A stretch of DNA of 64,000 nt, taken from positions 62,001 through 126,000 of the forward strand of contig NZ_FOMO01000009.1 of assembly GCF_900112645.1 (NCBI RefSeq), read 5' to 3'. The stretch is from Phytopseudomonas straminea. GTDB lineage: Bacteria; Pseudomonadota; Gammaproteobacteria; Pseudomonadales; Pseudomonadaceae. Positions 41,882 through 51,295 of the stretch are shown here, in pieces; the first letter of the stretch is position 1; each line of letters begins with the position of its first letter. The notes below the pieces were generated by a model that worked only from the letters and a program-made list of their open reading frames with translations, had not been told where the DNA came from and searched no databases. Position numbers and translations under genes: made by a program.

Positions 41882-43945
41882 TCAATCGTCCGACGAGAAG
41901 TTGTAGTCCATCGACTGACTCGGGCCCTGCAGGTAGTAGCCCTGAATATAGTTGGTGCCCGCCTGCCACAGCGTAGCCAGCACGCTGGCCGACTCCACGA
42001 ACGGCACGATGGTCAGCTTGGCCTGGCTGTGCAGGTTGGCCAGCATGGTTTTCAGCGCTTCCTGATTGGCCGGGTCGGTCAGCTCCTTGGTGAAGGAACC
42101 GTCCACCTTGACGAAGTCCACCGGTAGGTGGCGCAGGGTGTTGAACGGGTTCAGGGCGCAGCCGAACTGGCTGAGCGCGATATGACAATGCAGGTCCTTG
42201 AGCCCTTGGGCCAGGGCCTTGGCCTGCTTGAGGTAGGTGACCGCATCCGGTTCGCTGAACTGGAACACCAGCGCATCGGAAGGCAGGCGGGCGGCCTTCA
42301 GCGCCACGCTGAGCCACGGCAGCAGGGTCGGGTCCTGCAGGCTGGCGCTGGACAGGTGCACGAACAGGCGCGTGGCGTGGCCCTTGGAACGGTGATCGGC
42401 AAGCAGCTTGATCGAGCTGAGAATCACCCAGCGGTCGATCTTCTCGCCCATACCCGACTCCCTGGCCACGGCCAGGAATTCATGGGGCGGCACTTCCTGC
42501 CCGGACGGACTGAGCAGGCGCAGCAGTACCTCGTAGTGCTCGTGCTCGTCGCCACGCAAGCTGATCACCGGCTGGAACAGCAGGCGGAAGCTGTTCTGCT
42601 CCAGTGCCTGCTGGACCATGGCCACCACGCTGCCGCGGCTGGCGGCAGCCGCCAGTTCCTCGGCCGGGTCGAACAGCTTGAGGGTGCCTGGCTCATTCAA
42701 CTGGTCTGCGCAGCGCTGGGCACGGTCGATGACCTCACCCGCCTTGGGCGTGGTGTCGTTGAGGCCGGCGACGCCGATGGACAGCGTGGTCTGCGCGGTA
42801 CGGCCGTTGATATCGAACAGGTGGGTTTCGGCTTTCTTAAGCAGTACCTCGAGCTGCGGACGCTGTTGCTGCGGCGACAGGCCGGTCTGCAGCACGGCGA
42901 ACACATCGTCACCAAAGCGCGCCAGCTGGGCATCCTTGGGGAAATGGGTGCGCAGCAGGGTGGCCAGGTCGGTGAGCAGCAGGTCGATGGCGCCCAAGCC
43001 CATTTCGGCGAGCAGGGTTGCATAGCGGTCGACACGAATGTACGCCAGGCTGGCCGGCTGTTCGTTGTGGACGGCGCGGTGCGCGGCCTGATCCATCAGC
43101 TCGAGGAAGTGGCTGCGGTTGTATAGGCCAGTGACTAGGTCCAGGCTGCTGATTTCGCGTAGCTTCTCTTCCAGCTCGGCGTTGGCGGTCTCGGCGCGGA
43201 TTACTACCTGGATGCACGGCTCGCCATCGTAGGCCGCTGGCGACAGGCTGATGCGCGCCGGGAAGCTGCTGTCGTTGGTGCGCACGCCAGCGCAGGCCAG
43301 TTCCTGGCCGTCCACCTGCTGGTGGTTCTTCAGGAAATCCTTGAACGCGCCTTGGTCGCTGGCACCGATCAGGTCGATCATCGGCAGGCCTTCGAGCTCC
43401 TCGGCGTCATCGAAGCCGAACAGTTCCAGATAGGCACGGTTGGCGTAGATGTGCATGCCGTCGTGAACGTAGGCGATGGCGTCGACCGAGCTGTCGAGCA
43501 GTAACTGGCAGCGTTTCTCGGCCTCGCGCAGGGCCACTTCTGCGGCGCGGCGGGCGCGGCGTTCCTCGAGGTTTACCAGTTCGCGGCGGGCCACCAGCAC
43601 CAGGCGCTCGTCCTCGCCTTGTGGCAGGGCGTCCTGGGCGCCGAGCATCAGCGCTTCGGTGACGCTGTCCGGCTCGTTGTCGGCCAGCAGCAGAATGACC
43701 GGAATGTCCTTACCCTGATGACGAATGCTGGACAGCGCTTCGTGCGGGTCGAGGTTGTCACTGTTCGGCGAGCAGATCAGCAAATCCCAGTTTTGCTTGA
43801 GGGCATCGAGCAGGTCTTCGCTGGAGGTCAGACGATGGACGCGGGTGGCATTACCAGCATTGCGGAACAGACTGACGAGACGCTCGGCCTCGTTCTGCGA
43901 GTCTTCGAGAATCAGCAGGCGGATGGTTTTCTTTTCGATGGCCAT
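41882..43945 (-). CDS. fimX: FimX-type c-di-GMP receptor for twitching motility
   Basis: A 687-residue multidomain protein matching P. aeruginosa FimX (691), a polar c-di-GMP receptor for type IV pilus assembly. The receiver-like domain (8-125) lacks the phosphoacceptor Asp (S59 at the expected place in LLICSP). A PAS domain covers about 145-255. The GGDEF domain is degenerate (RFGDDVF, 343-349), and the EAL domain has EVL at 472-474 instead of EAL, so it binds rather than makes or cuts c-di-GMP. The C-terminus QGYYLQGPSQSMDYNFSSDD is also FimX-like. A companion gene with a possible PilZ-like domain lies upstream on the same strand. Confidence 0.95.
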   Translation of the reverse strand: MAIEKKTIRLLILEDSQNEAERLVSLFRNAGNATRVHRLTSSEDLLDALKQNWDLLICSPNSDNLDPHEALSSIRHQGKDIPVILLLADNEPDSVTEALMLGAQDALPQGEDERLVLVARRELVNLEERRARRAAEVALREAEKRCQLLLDSSVDAIAYVHDGMHIYANRAYLELFGFDDAEELEGLPMIDLIGASDQGAFKDFLKNHQQVDGQELACAGVRTNDSSFPARISLSPAAYDGEPCIQVVIRAETANAELEEKLREISSLDLVTGLYNRSHFLELMDQAAHRAVHNEQPASLAYIRVDRYATLLAEMGLGAIDLLLTDLATLLRTHFPKDAQLARFGDDVFAVLQTGLSPQQQRPQLEVLLKKAETHLFDINGRTAQTTLSIGVAGLNDTTPKAGEVIDRAQRCADQLNEPGTLKLFDPAEELAAAASRGSVVAMVQQALEQNSFRLLFQPVISLRGDEHEHYEVLLRLLSPSGQEVPPHEFLAVARESGMGEKIDRWVILSSIKLLADHRSKGHATRLFVHLSSASLQDPTLLPWLSVALKAARLPSDALVFQFSEPDAVTYLKQAKALAQGLKDLHCHIALSQFGCALNPFNTLRHLPVDFVKVDGSFTKELTDPANQEALKTMLANLHSQAKLTIVPFVESASVLATLWQAGTNYIQGYYLQGPSQSMDYNFSSDD

Positions 43946-44009
43946 TAGCGAAGTCGAATCTGCGATAAGACAGCAGAAAAAGAGCGGGAATTAAGGGGTT
44001 TCCGGCAAT

Positions 44010-45806
44010 CTACAGCGACTTCCAGAGTGAGTCAAAGTCTTCCTCCCCGGCTGGGCGCTGGGTGCTGGAGGCTGTGACGGAGGTCGCGTGATCCGCCGCT
44101 TTTTGCTCCAGATCGTGGTACTCGAACTGGCTGAAACTGCCTGTGCTGAGCTGTTTCTGGCTGAGCACGGCACGGCGTTCCTTGCCGTTGATATTGATCA
44201 GCACCTTGCTGCCTTCCTGGAACGGCAGGCGTGGAGTGATCAGCGTAGCCGGGCGGGAGATGGCGGCGATTTCCGGAAGCAGCAGCGCGCGCAGGTATTG
44301 GCTGTTCTGCTCGGCCTTGCGTACCAGCTGCAGACCACAGGACTGTGCGTGGGGCGCGATCAGCTCGATGCCCATCTGCGTGCCGCCGCCGCGCACCTGG
44401 CGGATCCAGCGCACCACGGCAACGCTCCAGCCCTGCTGCGGGTTATCGCGGATACCAAGGATCTCGCCAGCCTGCAGTTGGGTCGGCACTTCCTTGGGCC
44501 ACGACAGGCAATAGCCACCAGGGCTATGGTTGACGATAGCCAACAGGAAGGTTGGGAAGCTTTCGCCGCCATCAGCCTGGGTTTCCAGCTCCTGGGCAGG
44601 TTTGGGATATTCGATTTCCTCGAAGGAAAGGCCGTTTTCCCATTCGTTACGCCGTGCATCCGGGGCGTTGGCCCACACATCGGGCTCTCCGCTACGCGGC
44701 TTGAACGAGGCGGCGGTGTCGACCTGCTGCTTGAGTATCTCGCTGAACACGCGGCCATTGGCCAGGTAATAGTTCAGTGCACTCATGCCGATGCAGAGGG
44801 TCATGCTGCCGGTACCCTGGGTGCGTTGGAAGGTTCGCTCGGAGATGTCGCCCCAGGCCGCTGCTGCATGTTGCAGCATGTCGATGGTGAAACCATCGGG
44901 TACCGTCAGGCGAGAGCGCGCGCGATCCTCGGGCAGCAGTTCCAGATGATCCTTGATCGCATCGACCAGTGGCGTCGGGTCGATCCCCAGCGCGCCCTGC
45001 AATTCGCTTGGCTGGAACAGCGAGGTGTAGCGCGGCGGGCCGTCCAGCTGTGGCGCCACGGCGAAGATGCTGCTCGGCTGGCTGCCAGCCTGCAAATTGA
45101 CCAGCGGGCTCCAGGCCTCCAGTGCTTCGGCGAGGCGGGCAATGGCGCTCTGGCGCATCTGGTTGCAACGCGAGCAGCCAATCAGCAAGGCGACTATATA
45201 GCCCTGCTCGACGCTCAGCCCCTGGGTGTGGCGTGCCAGTGGGTCGCGGATCACCACCTTGTGCAGCTCGTGGCGACGGGCGATCAGGTAGATCTGATGC
45301 AGCTCCAGCCACAGGCCCTCAGGCACCGGGCAGTACAGTTGGCTGGTGCGAATCAGCGGGCCGTTGAGGCTATGCACCGCCCGCTGCAGCGCCGTACCGA
45401 GCAGCGCGTTGCGCTCACGGTTGGGCTGCGCAGCCAGGCGCGAAATGATCAGTTTGTAACCGATGGCCAGGTGGTTTTGCAGCGCCTGGCAGAGGTTGGC
45501 GACCTTGCGCGGGCGCTCGTCGAGGACGATGGCCTGGTTGAGGAAGTGGCGTTCCAGATGCTGGCAGACGAAATACACTTCCGGGCGTAGCAGCTCGAGC
45601 AATTGCAGGCGGTTGTCAGAAGGTGTCAGCAGTTGGTTGAGCTCGATCAGCGCCTGGTAGAGCTGGCGGGCCGTTTCGCCGATGTTGGCCTTGGGCAGGC
45701 CGGCGATCCAGCGTTTCAGGTCGCGTGGCGTGGCGTCGCAGAAAGTCAGGCCCTGCTTGGTCGGCGTCGGGACGCGGAGCAAAAGGTGGGGGCTCTGTTT
45801 ATCCAT
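44010..45806 (-). CDS. Conserved protein next to FimX with a possible PilZ-like C-terminal domain
   Basis: A 598-residue cytoplasmic protein. The first 400 residues are mostly helical with no recognised domain (for example RDLKRWIAGLPKANIGETARQLYQALIELN). Residues about 425-560 form a beta-rich segment (SPGGYCLSW, AGEILGIRD, WSVAVVRWIRQVRGGGTQMGIELIAP) whose spacing recalls PilZ domains, but the RxxxR c-di-GMP signature is not clear. It lies 64 bp upstream of fimX and probably shares its transcript. In P. aeruginosa the same neighbour is present (recalled as PA4958). A role with FimX in pilus control is inferred from position only. Confidence 0.6.
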   Translation of the reverse strand: MDKQSPHLLLRVPTPTKQGLTFCDATPRDLKRWIAGLPKANIGETARQLYQALIELNQLLTPSDNRLQLLELLRPEVYFVCQHLERHFLNQAIVLDERPRKVANLCQALQNHLAIGYKLIISRLAAQPNRERNALLGTALQRAVHSLNGPLIRTSQLYCPVPEGLWLELHQIYLIARRHELHKVVIRDPLARHTQGLSVEQGYIVALLIGCSRCNQMRQSAIARLAEALEAWSPLVNLQAGSQPSSIFAVAPQLDGPPRYTSLFQPSELQGALGIDPTPLVDAIKDHLELLPEDRARSRLTVPDGFTIDMLQHAAAAWGDISERTFQRTQGTGSMTLCIGMSALNYYLANGRVFSEILKQQVDTAASFKPRSGEPDVWANAPDARRNEWENGLSFEEIEYPKPAQELETQADGGESFPTFLLAIVNHSPGGYCLSWPKEVPTQLQAGEILGIRDNPQQGWSVAVVRWIRQVRGGGTQMGIELIAPHAQSCGLQLVRKAEQNSQYLRALLLPEIAAISRPATLITPRLPFQEGSKVLININGKERRAVLSQKQLSTGSFSQFEYHDLEQKAADHATSVTASSTQRPAGEEDFDSLWKSL

Positions 45807-45934
45807 CTAGCTTCGTTACTCCAGCGCCAGCATTCGATCGACTGATTGGTCAGGTTTAGCGACTCTAGCAGCATCTTGCCATCGTCGCAGCCTTTGCGGC
45901 GCCGCGGGCCAGGCCTGCGCGGCGTGCCATCTGG

Positions 45935-46786
45935 TCATTGGCCGAGCAGTTGGCCCATGCGTACCGGGCTGTTGGCGCCCAGTTCGTCAGCCCATTTGAC
46001 CTGCTCGGGGCCAAACAGCACGATAGCCGTGGAGCCCAGTTTGAAGCGGCCCAGCTCAGCGCCTTTCTCCAGGTTGACCGGCCCGCGGGCTGCCTCATCG
46101 TAGCGCACGGTTTTCAGCTCACGCTTGGGTGGGGTGATCAGTCCGGCCCATACGGTTTCGATAGAGGCGACGATCATTGCGCCGACCAGCACCACGGCCA
46201 TCGGCCCGCGCTCGGTATCGAACAGGCACACCACACGCTCGTTGCGGGCGAACAGCTCGGGCACGTTTTCCGCGGTGGTCTGGTTCACCGAGAACAGCCG
46301 GCCCGGCACGTAGATCATCTCGCGCAGGGTGCCGGCCAGCGGCATGTGCACGCGGTGGTAGTCCTTGGGCGACAGGTACACGGTGGCGAAGTCGCCGCCC
46401 ATGAAGGGCGCGGCGCGCTCGCTGTCACCACCCAGCAGTTCGGTCACGCTGTAGCTGTGGCCCTTGGCCTGGAATACCCGGCCATGCTCGATGCGGCCCA
46501 GCTGGCTGATCGCCCCGTCGGCCGGGCACAGCACCGCGCCGGGGGTATTATCCAGCGGCCGGGCGCCTTCCTTCAGTGCGCGGGTGAAGAAGGCGTTGAA
46601 GTGTTCGTAGGCGTTGAGGTCTTCGACCTGCGCTTCGCTCATGTCGACCTGGTACTGCTTGGCGAACCAGCCGATCAGACGGTTCTTGAACCAGGCAGCG
46701 CGGCACTGCGCGGCGCAGCCGATCAGGCGCGACAGCAGGTGGTGCGGTATCAGGTGCTGGCTTAGGATAAACAGGCGTTCTTTCAT
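45935..46786 (-). CDS. psd: Phosphatidylserine decarboxylase proenzyme
   Basis: A 283-residue inner-membrane-associated enzyme that makes phosphatidylethanolamine. It self-cleaves at the LGST motif (FKLGSTAIVLF near residue 253) to create the pyruvoyl group. The charge-relay motifs LCPADGAIS and DYHRVHMPLAG are present. The ATG follows AAGGAATAAAG. Confidence 0.95.
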   Translation of the reverse strand: MKERLFILSQHLIPHHLLSRLIGCAAQCRAAWFKNRLIGWFAKQYQVDMSEAQVEDLNAYEHFNAFFTRALKEGARPLDNTPGAVLCPADGAISQLGRIEHGRVFQAKGHSYSVTELLGGDSERAAPFMGGDFATVYLSPKDYHRVHMPLAGTLREMIYVPGRLFSVNQTTAENVPELFARNERVVCLFDTERGPMAVVLVGAMIVASIETVWAGLITPPKRELKTVRYDEAARGPVNLEKGAELGRFKLGSTAIVLFGPEQVKWADELGANSPVRMGQLLGQ

Positions 46787-46848
46787 CTTTATTCCTTGGC
46801 TGCTCGGCTGTGCAGGCCGGGCACGGTAAGTGGACAGTCAGATCGGCT

Positions 46849-47664
46849 TCAACGTTCGACTGGTGTATCGGTCAGGTTGCCCCACTCGCCCCAGGAGCCG
46901 GCATAAGCCTTGACCCGCGGGTAGCCCAGCGCCTTGGCGACCAGGTAGGTGAAGCCGGAGCGGCGATGGCTCTGGCAGTGGGTGATGATTTCCTTGTCGG
47001 CGCTCAGCCCGCGCTGCTCGAGCTGTTCGGCGATGTCCTGGCGGATGCGCAGGGCACGGGCCGGATCCATGCCCGCCGTCCACTCGAAGTGGATGGCGCC
47101 GGGAATATGCCCGCCGCGAGCGGCCTGCACTTTCTCGCCGCGGTATTCTTCGGCCGAGCGTGCATCCCAGATGGCCAGGTCGTCGGCGCCCAGGCGGGAT
47201 TTCAGGTAATCCGCGCTGGCAGTAGGCGCATCGCTGAGGGTCAGCGACACCGGCGTGTGCTTTGGCGCAGGCACATCCTGGCTCAGCGGCAGGCCTTCGG
47301 CTTGCCAGGCCGTCAGGCCGCCATTGAGGAAGTGGTAGCGCGAGTGGCCGATCACATCCAGCAGCCAGATGAAACGGCCGGCCCAGCCGCCACCCTCGTC
47401 GTCATACACCACATAGGTGGCCTGTGGGTGATGGCCGAGTTCGCTGAACAGCTGCTCGAGCTGCGCCTTTTCCGGTAGCAGGCCGGGAGCCGATGGAGGG
47501 CTGGCCTGGGTGCGTTTGCCGTCGACGAAGCGGGCGCCCGGGATATGCCCGGTTAGGTAGCGTTGCTGGTTGCTCAGGTCGACCAGAATCAGCTCGGGGG
47601 CATCCAGGTGTGCGGCGAGGTCTACCGGCTCGATGACCAGCGGCAAATTGTCGAAGGCTGTCAT
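46849..47664 (-). CDS. rhdA: Thiosulfate sulfurtransferase RhdA
   Basis: A 271-residue two-domain rhodanese. The active Cys is C230 in ITHCQSHRRSG, the same number as in Azotobacter RhdA with its short active-site loop. The N-terminal inactive rhodanese domain starts near residue 12 and carries YVVYDDEGGGWAGRFIWLL. It transfers sulfane sulfur from thiosulfate to cyanide or thiols. It lies 62 nt upstream of psd on the same strand, as in P. aeruginosa. Confidence 0.94.
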   Translation of the reverse strand: MTAFDNLPLVIEPVDLAAHLDAPELILVDLSNQQRYLTGHIPGARFVDGKRTQASPPSAPGLLPEKAQLEQLFSELGHHPQATYVVYDDEGGGWAGRFIWLLDVIGHSRYHFLNGGLTAWQAEGLPLSQDVPAPKHTPVSLTLSDAPTASADYLKSRLGADDLAIWDARSAEEYRGEKVQAARGGHIPGAIHFEWTAGMDPARALRIRQDIAEQLEQRGLSADKEIITHCQSHRRSGFTYLVAKALGYPRVKAYAGSWGEWGNLTDTPVER

Positions 47665-47730
47665 ACAGGCCTCGTTGGCTGAGTTAAGCGGGCGATTGTA
47701 GCGCAGAAGAATACCGCGAAGCGGCGGCGC

Positions 47731-49251
47731 TCAGCGCTTACGTTTGCTGAAGGTGTCCAGCGCGCGCTCGATGCACTGCGCGGTCTTGGTGAAGGCCTGC
47801 ACGCTGGTGTCACTGATCGGCTGGCCGCCCTGGTCGGCAAACAGCAGCATCACCACCCGCTCGTTGCTGGCCAGCGAGCGGATCAGCAGGTGTTCGCTAG
47901 GCAGCAAGGCTTTCAGGTCGCCTGGCAGCAGGGCAGAGAATTGCGCCATGTTGGCTGGCGTCAGGCGCAGTTGTGCGGGCTTTTCCAGCAGCCGACGCAG
48001 CACCTGGCTCTGCGCCGGATGGAGGGTCAGGCCGCCAGCGCTGGCCGTCACCCCAGCGTGCTGCTGCACCTGCAGACGGCTGTGGTTGCGGTCGGCCAGC
48101 AGCATCACCACCCGCGACAACCCAGTGGCCTGCAGCGCCTGGCGAGCGCAGGTGGTGAGCTGCTGGACGTTGCTGAAGGCTGAAGGCTGGGCCAGCAGTT
48201 GGCTGCACAGCTGCCGCCAATCGATCGCTTGAGGTGACGGGGCAGGCGCCGGCACTGGCTTTGGCTGGAAGTGGCGTGCATCCCAGGGCCACAGCAGCGC
48301 CTCGGCGGGGTGCCAGAGGCCGACGGTATCCAGTTGCCGGGCGCTGTGCGCGGCGTTCTGGTGGATCTGCTGCTGCAGCTCGGTCAGTGGTAGCTGCAGG
48401 TACAGGCAATTGAGTCCGTGCCAGCGTCGGGTGTGGGGGCCGTTCCAGGCGTTGTGTGCCGACACCGCGATCACATTGGCTAGCAGAATGCTGTTGGCCG
48501 GCTGGGTGAGCCAGCGCTGCAGCGTTGGGTTGGCGTCCAGTGCCTGCTGCTGGCGCAGCGGCTCATCGTTGCGTCGGGCAATGTGCAGGGCTCTGCCCAG
48601 TAGGCGGCGATCATCAATCAGCAAGCGATAGCCCTGAGAGATCCACGCCGGCAGGCGCCAGCGCTCGGCCAGCGCCAGGCACAGCGCGAACAACGGTATG
48701 CCGAGCATGTCGCGTTCGACCTTTACGGGCTGCTCGCCGTCTATCAGTACACGCCGTTCCCAGGCCTCGAACAGGTGGGGGTGAGCGGCCAGCAAGACCC
48801 AGACTGGCGATAGGAATAGCAGGCTGCCCCAGTGAATTTCCTGCCACAGACGCGCCAGGCGCGCGGCGAACAGGCCATTGGCCTGGAAAGCGGCGTGCTG
48901 GCTGATTAGCTGGATCTGCCGTAGTGGAGCTGGAATATCGGCAAGCGGCCGGGCGGGCAAGCGGGCCAGAAGCTCTTCGGCGCGCTTCAAGCCCAGGCGG
49001 GTCAGGGCAGTCTCCAGGCTTTCCGCTGCCTCACCCAGGGCGCTGCCCTTGCTGTTGGCCTCGCGCAGCACGCTGAGCACCAGTGCCGGGCTGTCCTGCA
49101 TCAGGTCGGCGATCTCACGCAGCGAGCGGCGGCTGTCGGCCAATGCGCGGCGTACCTGCAGGTGATGATCGGCCGCGATGGGCAGCAGCTGACCGTCCAG
49201 CTGCTTGAGCCAGGCATCGAGGGTGCGCGGTAACGGCGTGCTTGCGACCAT
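47731..49251 (-). CDS. HDOD-domain protein divergent from motA
   Basis: A 506-residue protein with an N-terminal HDOD-like domain (about 15-230): LRREIADLMQDSPALVLSVLREANSKG, then ETALTRLGLKRAEELLARLP. The C-terminal third (about 370-500) resembles a GAF-like sensory fold (VVMLLADRNHSRLQVQ, then SNERVVMLLFADQ). HDOD proteins are non-catalytic relatives of HD phosphohydrolases that often appear in signalling. It diverges from motA; a regulatory link to motility is only positional. Confidence 0.75.
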   Translation of the reverse strand: MVASTPLPRTLDAWLKQLDGQLLPIAADHHLQVRRALADSRRSLREIADLMQDSPALVLSVLREANSKGSALGEAAESLETALTRLGLKRAEELLARLPARPLADIPAPLRQIQLISQHAAFQANGLFAARLARLWQEIHWGSLLFLSPVWVLLAAHPHLFEAWERRVLIDGEQPVKVERDMLGIPLFALCLALAERWRLPAWISQGYRLLIDDRRLLGRALHIARRNDEPLRQQQALDANPTLQRWLTQPANSILLANVIAVSAHNAWNGPHTRRWHGLNCLYLQLPLTELQQQIHQNAAHSARQLDTVGLWHPAEALLWPWDARHFQPKPVPAPAPSPQAIDWRQLCSQLLAQPSAFSNVQQLTTCARQALQATGLSRVVMLLADRNHSRLQVQQHAGVTASAGGLTLHPAQSQVLRRLLEKPAQLRLTPANMAQFSALLPGDLKALLPSEHLLIRSLASNERVVMLLFADQGGQPISDTSVQAFTKTAQCIERALDTFSKRKR

Positions 49252-49290
49252 GGGGGTGTGCCAAAATGGCTTTTTTTAGACTTAACTGAC

Positions 49291-49317
49291 TATAGTCTGG
49301 CGCATCTCTTCCGATAA
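49291..49317 (+). promoter_or_regulatory. Sigma-28 (FliA) promoter of motAB
   Basis: TATAGTCT (49291-49298), an 11-bp spacer, and TCCGATAA (49310-49317) match the flagellar sigma-28 consensus TAAAGTTT-N11-GCCGATAA at 6/8 and 7/8 positions with exact spacing. The predicted start near 49325 leaves a leader of about 48 nt before motA. MotAB are class IV flagellar genes in Pseudomonas, which supports the call. Confidence 0.78.
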
Positions 49318-49372
49318 ATAGAAGGGGATTCGCGCGGTCGCCCTTTCTTATTCACCTGATCAAGTTTTTTCT

Positions 49373-50224
49373 ATGGCCAAAATCATCGGCATCATCGTTG
49401 TATTCGCTTGCGTGTTCGGCGGCTTCGTCGCGTCGGGCGGTCATCTCATGGCCCTGGTGCACCCTTTCGAAGTGCTGATCATCGGCGGTGCGGCGCTGGG
49501 CGCCTTCCTGCAGGCCAACCCGGGCAGCATGTTCATGACTGTCTTCAAGAAGTCGTTGAAGATGTTCAAGTCGCGCTTCACCCACGATTACTACCTGGAA
49601 GTGCTGCGCCTGCTCTATGAAATTCTCAACAAGGCGCGCCGCGAGGGGATGATGGCTATCGAAGCCGACCTCGAAGACCCGGCGGCGAGCCCGATCTTCA
49701 GCAAGTACCCGGCGGTGCTGGGCGATGAGCGCATGGTCGCGTTCATCTGCGATTACCTGCGCATCATGTCCTCGGGCAACATGGCGCCCCACGAGCTCGA
49801 AGGCCTGTTCGACATGGAACTGGTCGGCCTCAAGGAGGAACTCGAGCACCCGGCCCACGCGGTGGCGAAGATCGCCGACGGCATGCCGGCGATGGGTATC
49901 GTCGCCGCGGTACTGGGTATCGTGATCACCATGTCGATTCTCGCCGAGGCGGACAACGCGCAGATCGGTGAGAAGGTCGGTACCGCGCTGGTCGGTACCT
50001 TCCTCGGTATTCTCGCCTCCTACGGCTTCTTCGGCCCGCTCTCCGCGGCGCTCGAGCACGACGCCAAGGAAGAGCTGAACGTCTACGAGGCCATCAAGGC
50101 CGGCCTGGTCGCCTCGGCGTCCGGCATGCCGCCGTCGCTGGCCGTCGAGTTCTCGCGCAAGACCCTGTATCCGGCGCACCGCCCGAGCTTCAGTGAGCTT
50201 GAGCAGGCCATGCGCGGGAACTAA
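49373..50224 (+). CDS. motA: Flagellar motor stator protein MotA
   Basis: A 283-residue proton-channel stator subunit with four membrane helices (two at about 2-50 and two at about 170-225). The family signature AVAKIADGMPAMGIVAAVLGIVITM holds the proline that couples to FliG torque generation; the cytoplasmic loop contains HPFEVLIIGGAALGAF upstream. The length equals P. aeruginosa MotA. It starts downstream of a sigma-28 promoter and five bases before motB. Confidence 0.96.
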   Translation: MAKIIGIIVVFACVFGGFVASGGHLMALVHPFEVLIIGGAALGAFLQANPGSMFMTVFKKSLKMFKSRFTHDYYLEVLRLLYEILNKARREGMMAIEADLEDPAASPIFSKYPAVLGDERMVAFICDYLRIMSSGNMAPHELEGLFDMELVGLKEELEHPAHAVAKIADGMPAMGIVAAVLGIVITMSILAEADNAQIGEKVGTALVGTFLGILASYGFFGPLSAALEHDAKEELNVYEAIKAGLVASASGMPPSLAVEFSRKTLYPAHRPSFSELEQAMRGN

Positions 50225-50229
50225 GCACC

Positions 50230-51264
50230 ATGGAAAACAACCAGCCGATCATCGTCAAGCGGGTCAAGAAGGTTGCCGGCGGCCACCATGGTGGCGCCTG
50301 GAAGATCGCCTTTGCCGACTTCGCCACGGCGATGATGGCTTTCTTCATGGTGATGTGGCTGATGTCCTCGGCCACCCCCGAGCAGAAGAAACTGATCTCC
50401 GGTTACTTCAAGGACCCCATCGGTTTCTCCGAGAGCGCCAGCCCCTATGTGATCGACCTCGGCGGCTCGCCGACCCCGTCGCCGGACCGCACCCTCAACG
50501 AACAACCCCAGGAGGCCCCGGGGGACGAAGCGAAGGCCGATCCCAAGGATCCCGCCGAGCTGGACGCCGAGCAGGCCGAAGCCAAGGCCGAGGAAGTCGA
50601 GCGCGAGCGCCTGGAGCTGCTGCTGCAGGAGCTGCAGACCAAGGTCGAGCAGGACCCGCAGCTGCAGCGTTTCAAGGATCAGATCCTGTTCGAGATCACC
50701 CAGGACGGCCTGCGCATCCAGATCGTCGATGCCGAGAATCGGCCAATGTTCGCCCTCGGCAGCGCGCAGCTGCAGCCGTACTTCGAGGACATCCTGTTCG
50801 CCCTCACAGACACCATAAAGACGGTGCCCAACAAGATCAGCATCAGCGGCCATACTGACGCCAAGCCGTTTGCCGGCGCTGGCGGCTTCGGCAACTGGGA
50901 GCTGTCGGCCAACCGCGCCAATGCGGCGCGGCGCGTGTTGATCGCGGCGGGCTACGACGATGCCCAGGTGGCGCGCGTGGTCGGCTATGCCTCGTCGGCG
51001 CTGTTCGACCGCAACGATCCGTTCAACCCGGTGAACCGGCGCATCGATATCGTGGTGCTGACCAAGAAGGCACAGCGCAACATCGAAGGCGAGCAGGGCG
51101 GTGGCGCGCTTGCGCCGGATCCCGCGTCGGGTTCGCCTTTCGGCGATGCGGGTGCGGGCTCAAGCGCGGCGCCTGCAGCCGAGCCGCTTTCCAGTGATCA
51201 GGTGCGCGAGAAGCTGAACATATTCGAAGATGGCACGTTGAAGATGGATCAGCCCAAGGAGTGA
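50230..51264 (+). CDS. motB: Flagellar motor stator protein MotB
   Basis: A 344-residue stator subunit with one membrane helix and the proton-carrying Asp30 (AFADFATAMMAFFMVMWLM). A coiled, Glu/Ala-rich linker (about 95-145) leads to the OmpA/MotB peptidoglycan-binding domain, with ISISGHTDAKPF and ELSANRANAARRVL. The acidic, Gly/Ser/Ala-rich tail after residue 280 is not conserved. It is cotranscribed with motA. Confidence 0.96.
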   Translation: MENNQPIIVKRVKKVAGGHHGGAWKIAFADFATAMMAFFMVMWLMSSATPEQKKLISGYFKDPIGFSESASPYVIDLGGSPTPSPDRTLNEQPQEAPGDEAKADPKDPAELDAEQAEAKAEEVERERLELLLQELQTKVEQDPQLQRFKDQILFEITQDGLRIQIVDAENRPMFALGSAQLQPYFEDILFALTDTIKTVPNKISISGHTDAKPFAGAGGFGNWELSANRANAARRVLIAAGYDDAQVARVVGYASSALFDRNDPFNPVNRRIDIVVLTKKAQRNIEGEQGGGALAPDPASGSPFGDAGAGSSAAPAAEPLSSDQVREKLNIFEDGTLKMDQPKE

Positions 51265-51270
51265 TCGGCT

Positions 51271-51288
51271 CGCACACCAACGTGTGCG
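51271..51288. terminator. Stem-loop between convergent motB and rsgA
   Basis: CGCACAC (51271-51277) and GTGTGCG (51282-51288) form a perfect 7-bp stem with a 4-nt loop in the 31-bp space between the two stop codons. There is no T-run on either side, but the position suits a shared transcript end. Confidence 0.5.
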
Positions 51289-51295
51289 GAGCGGA

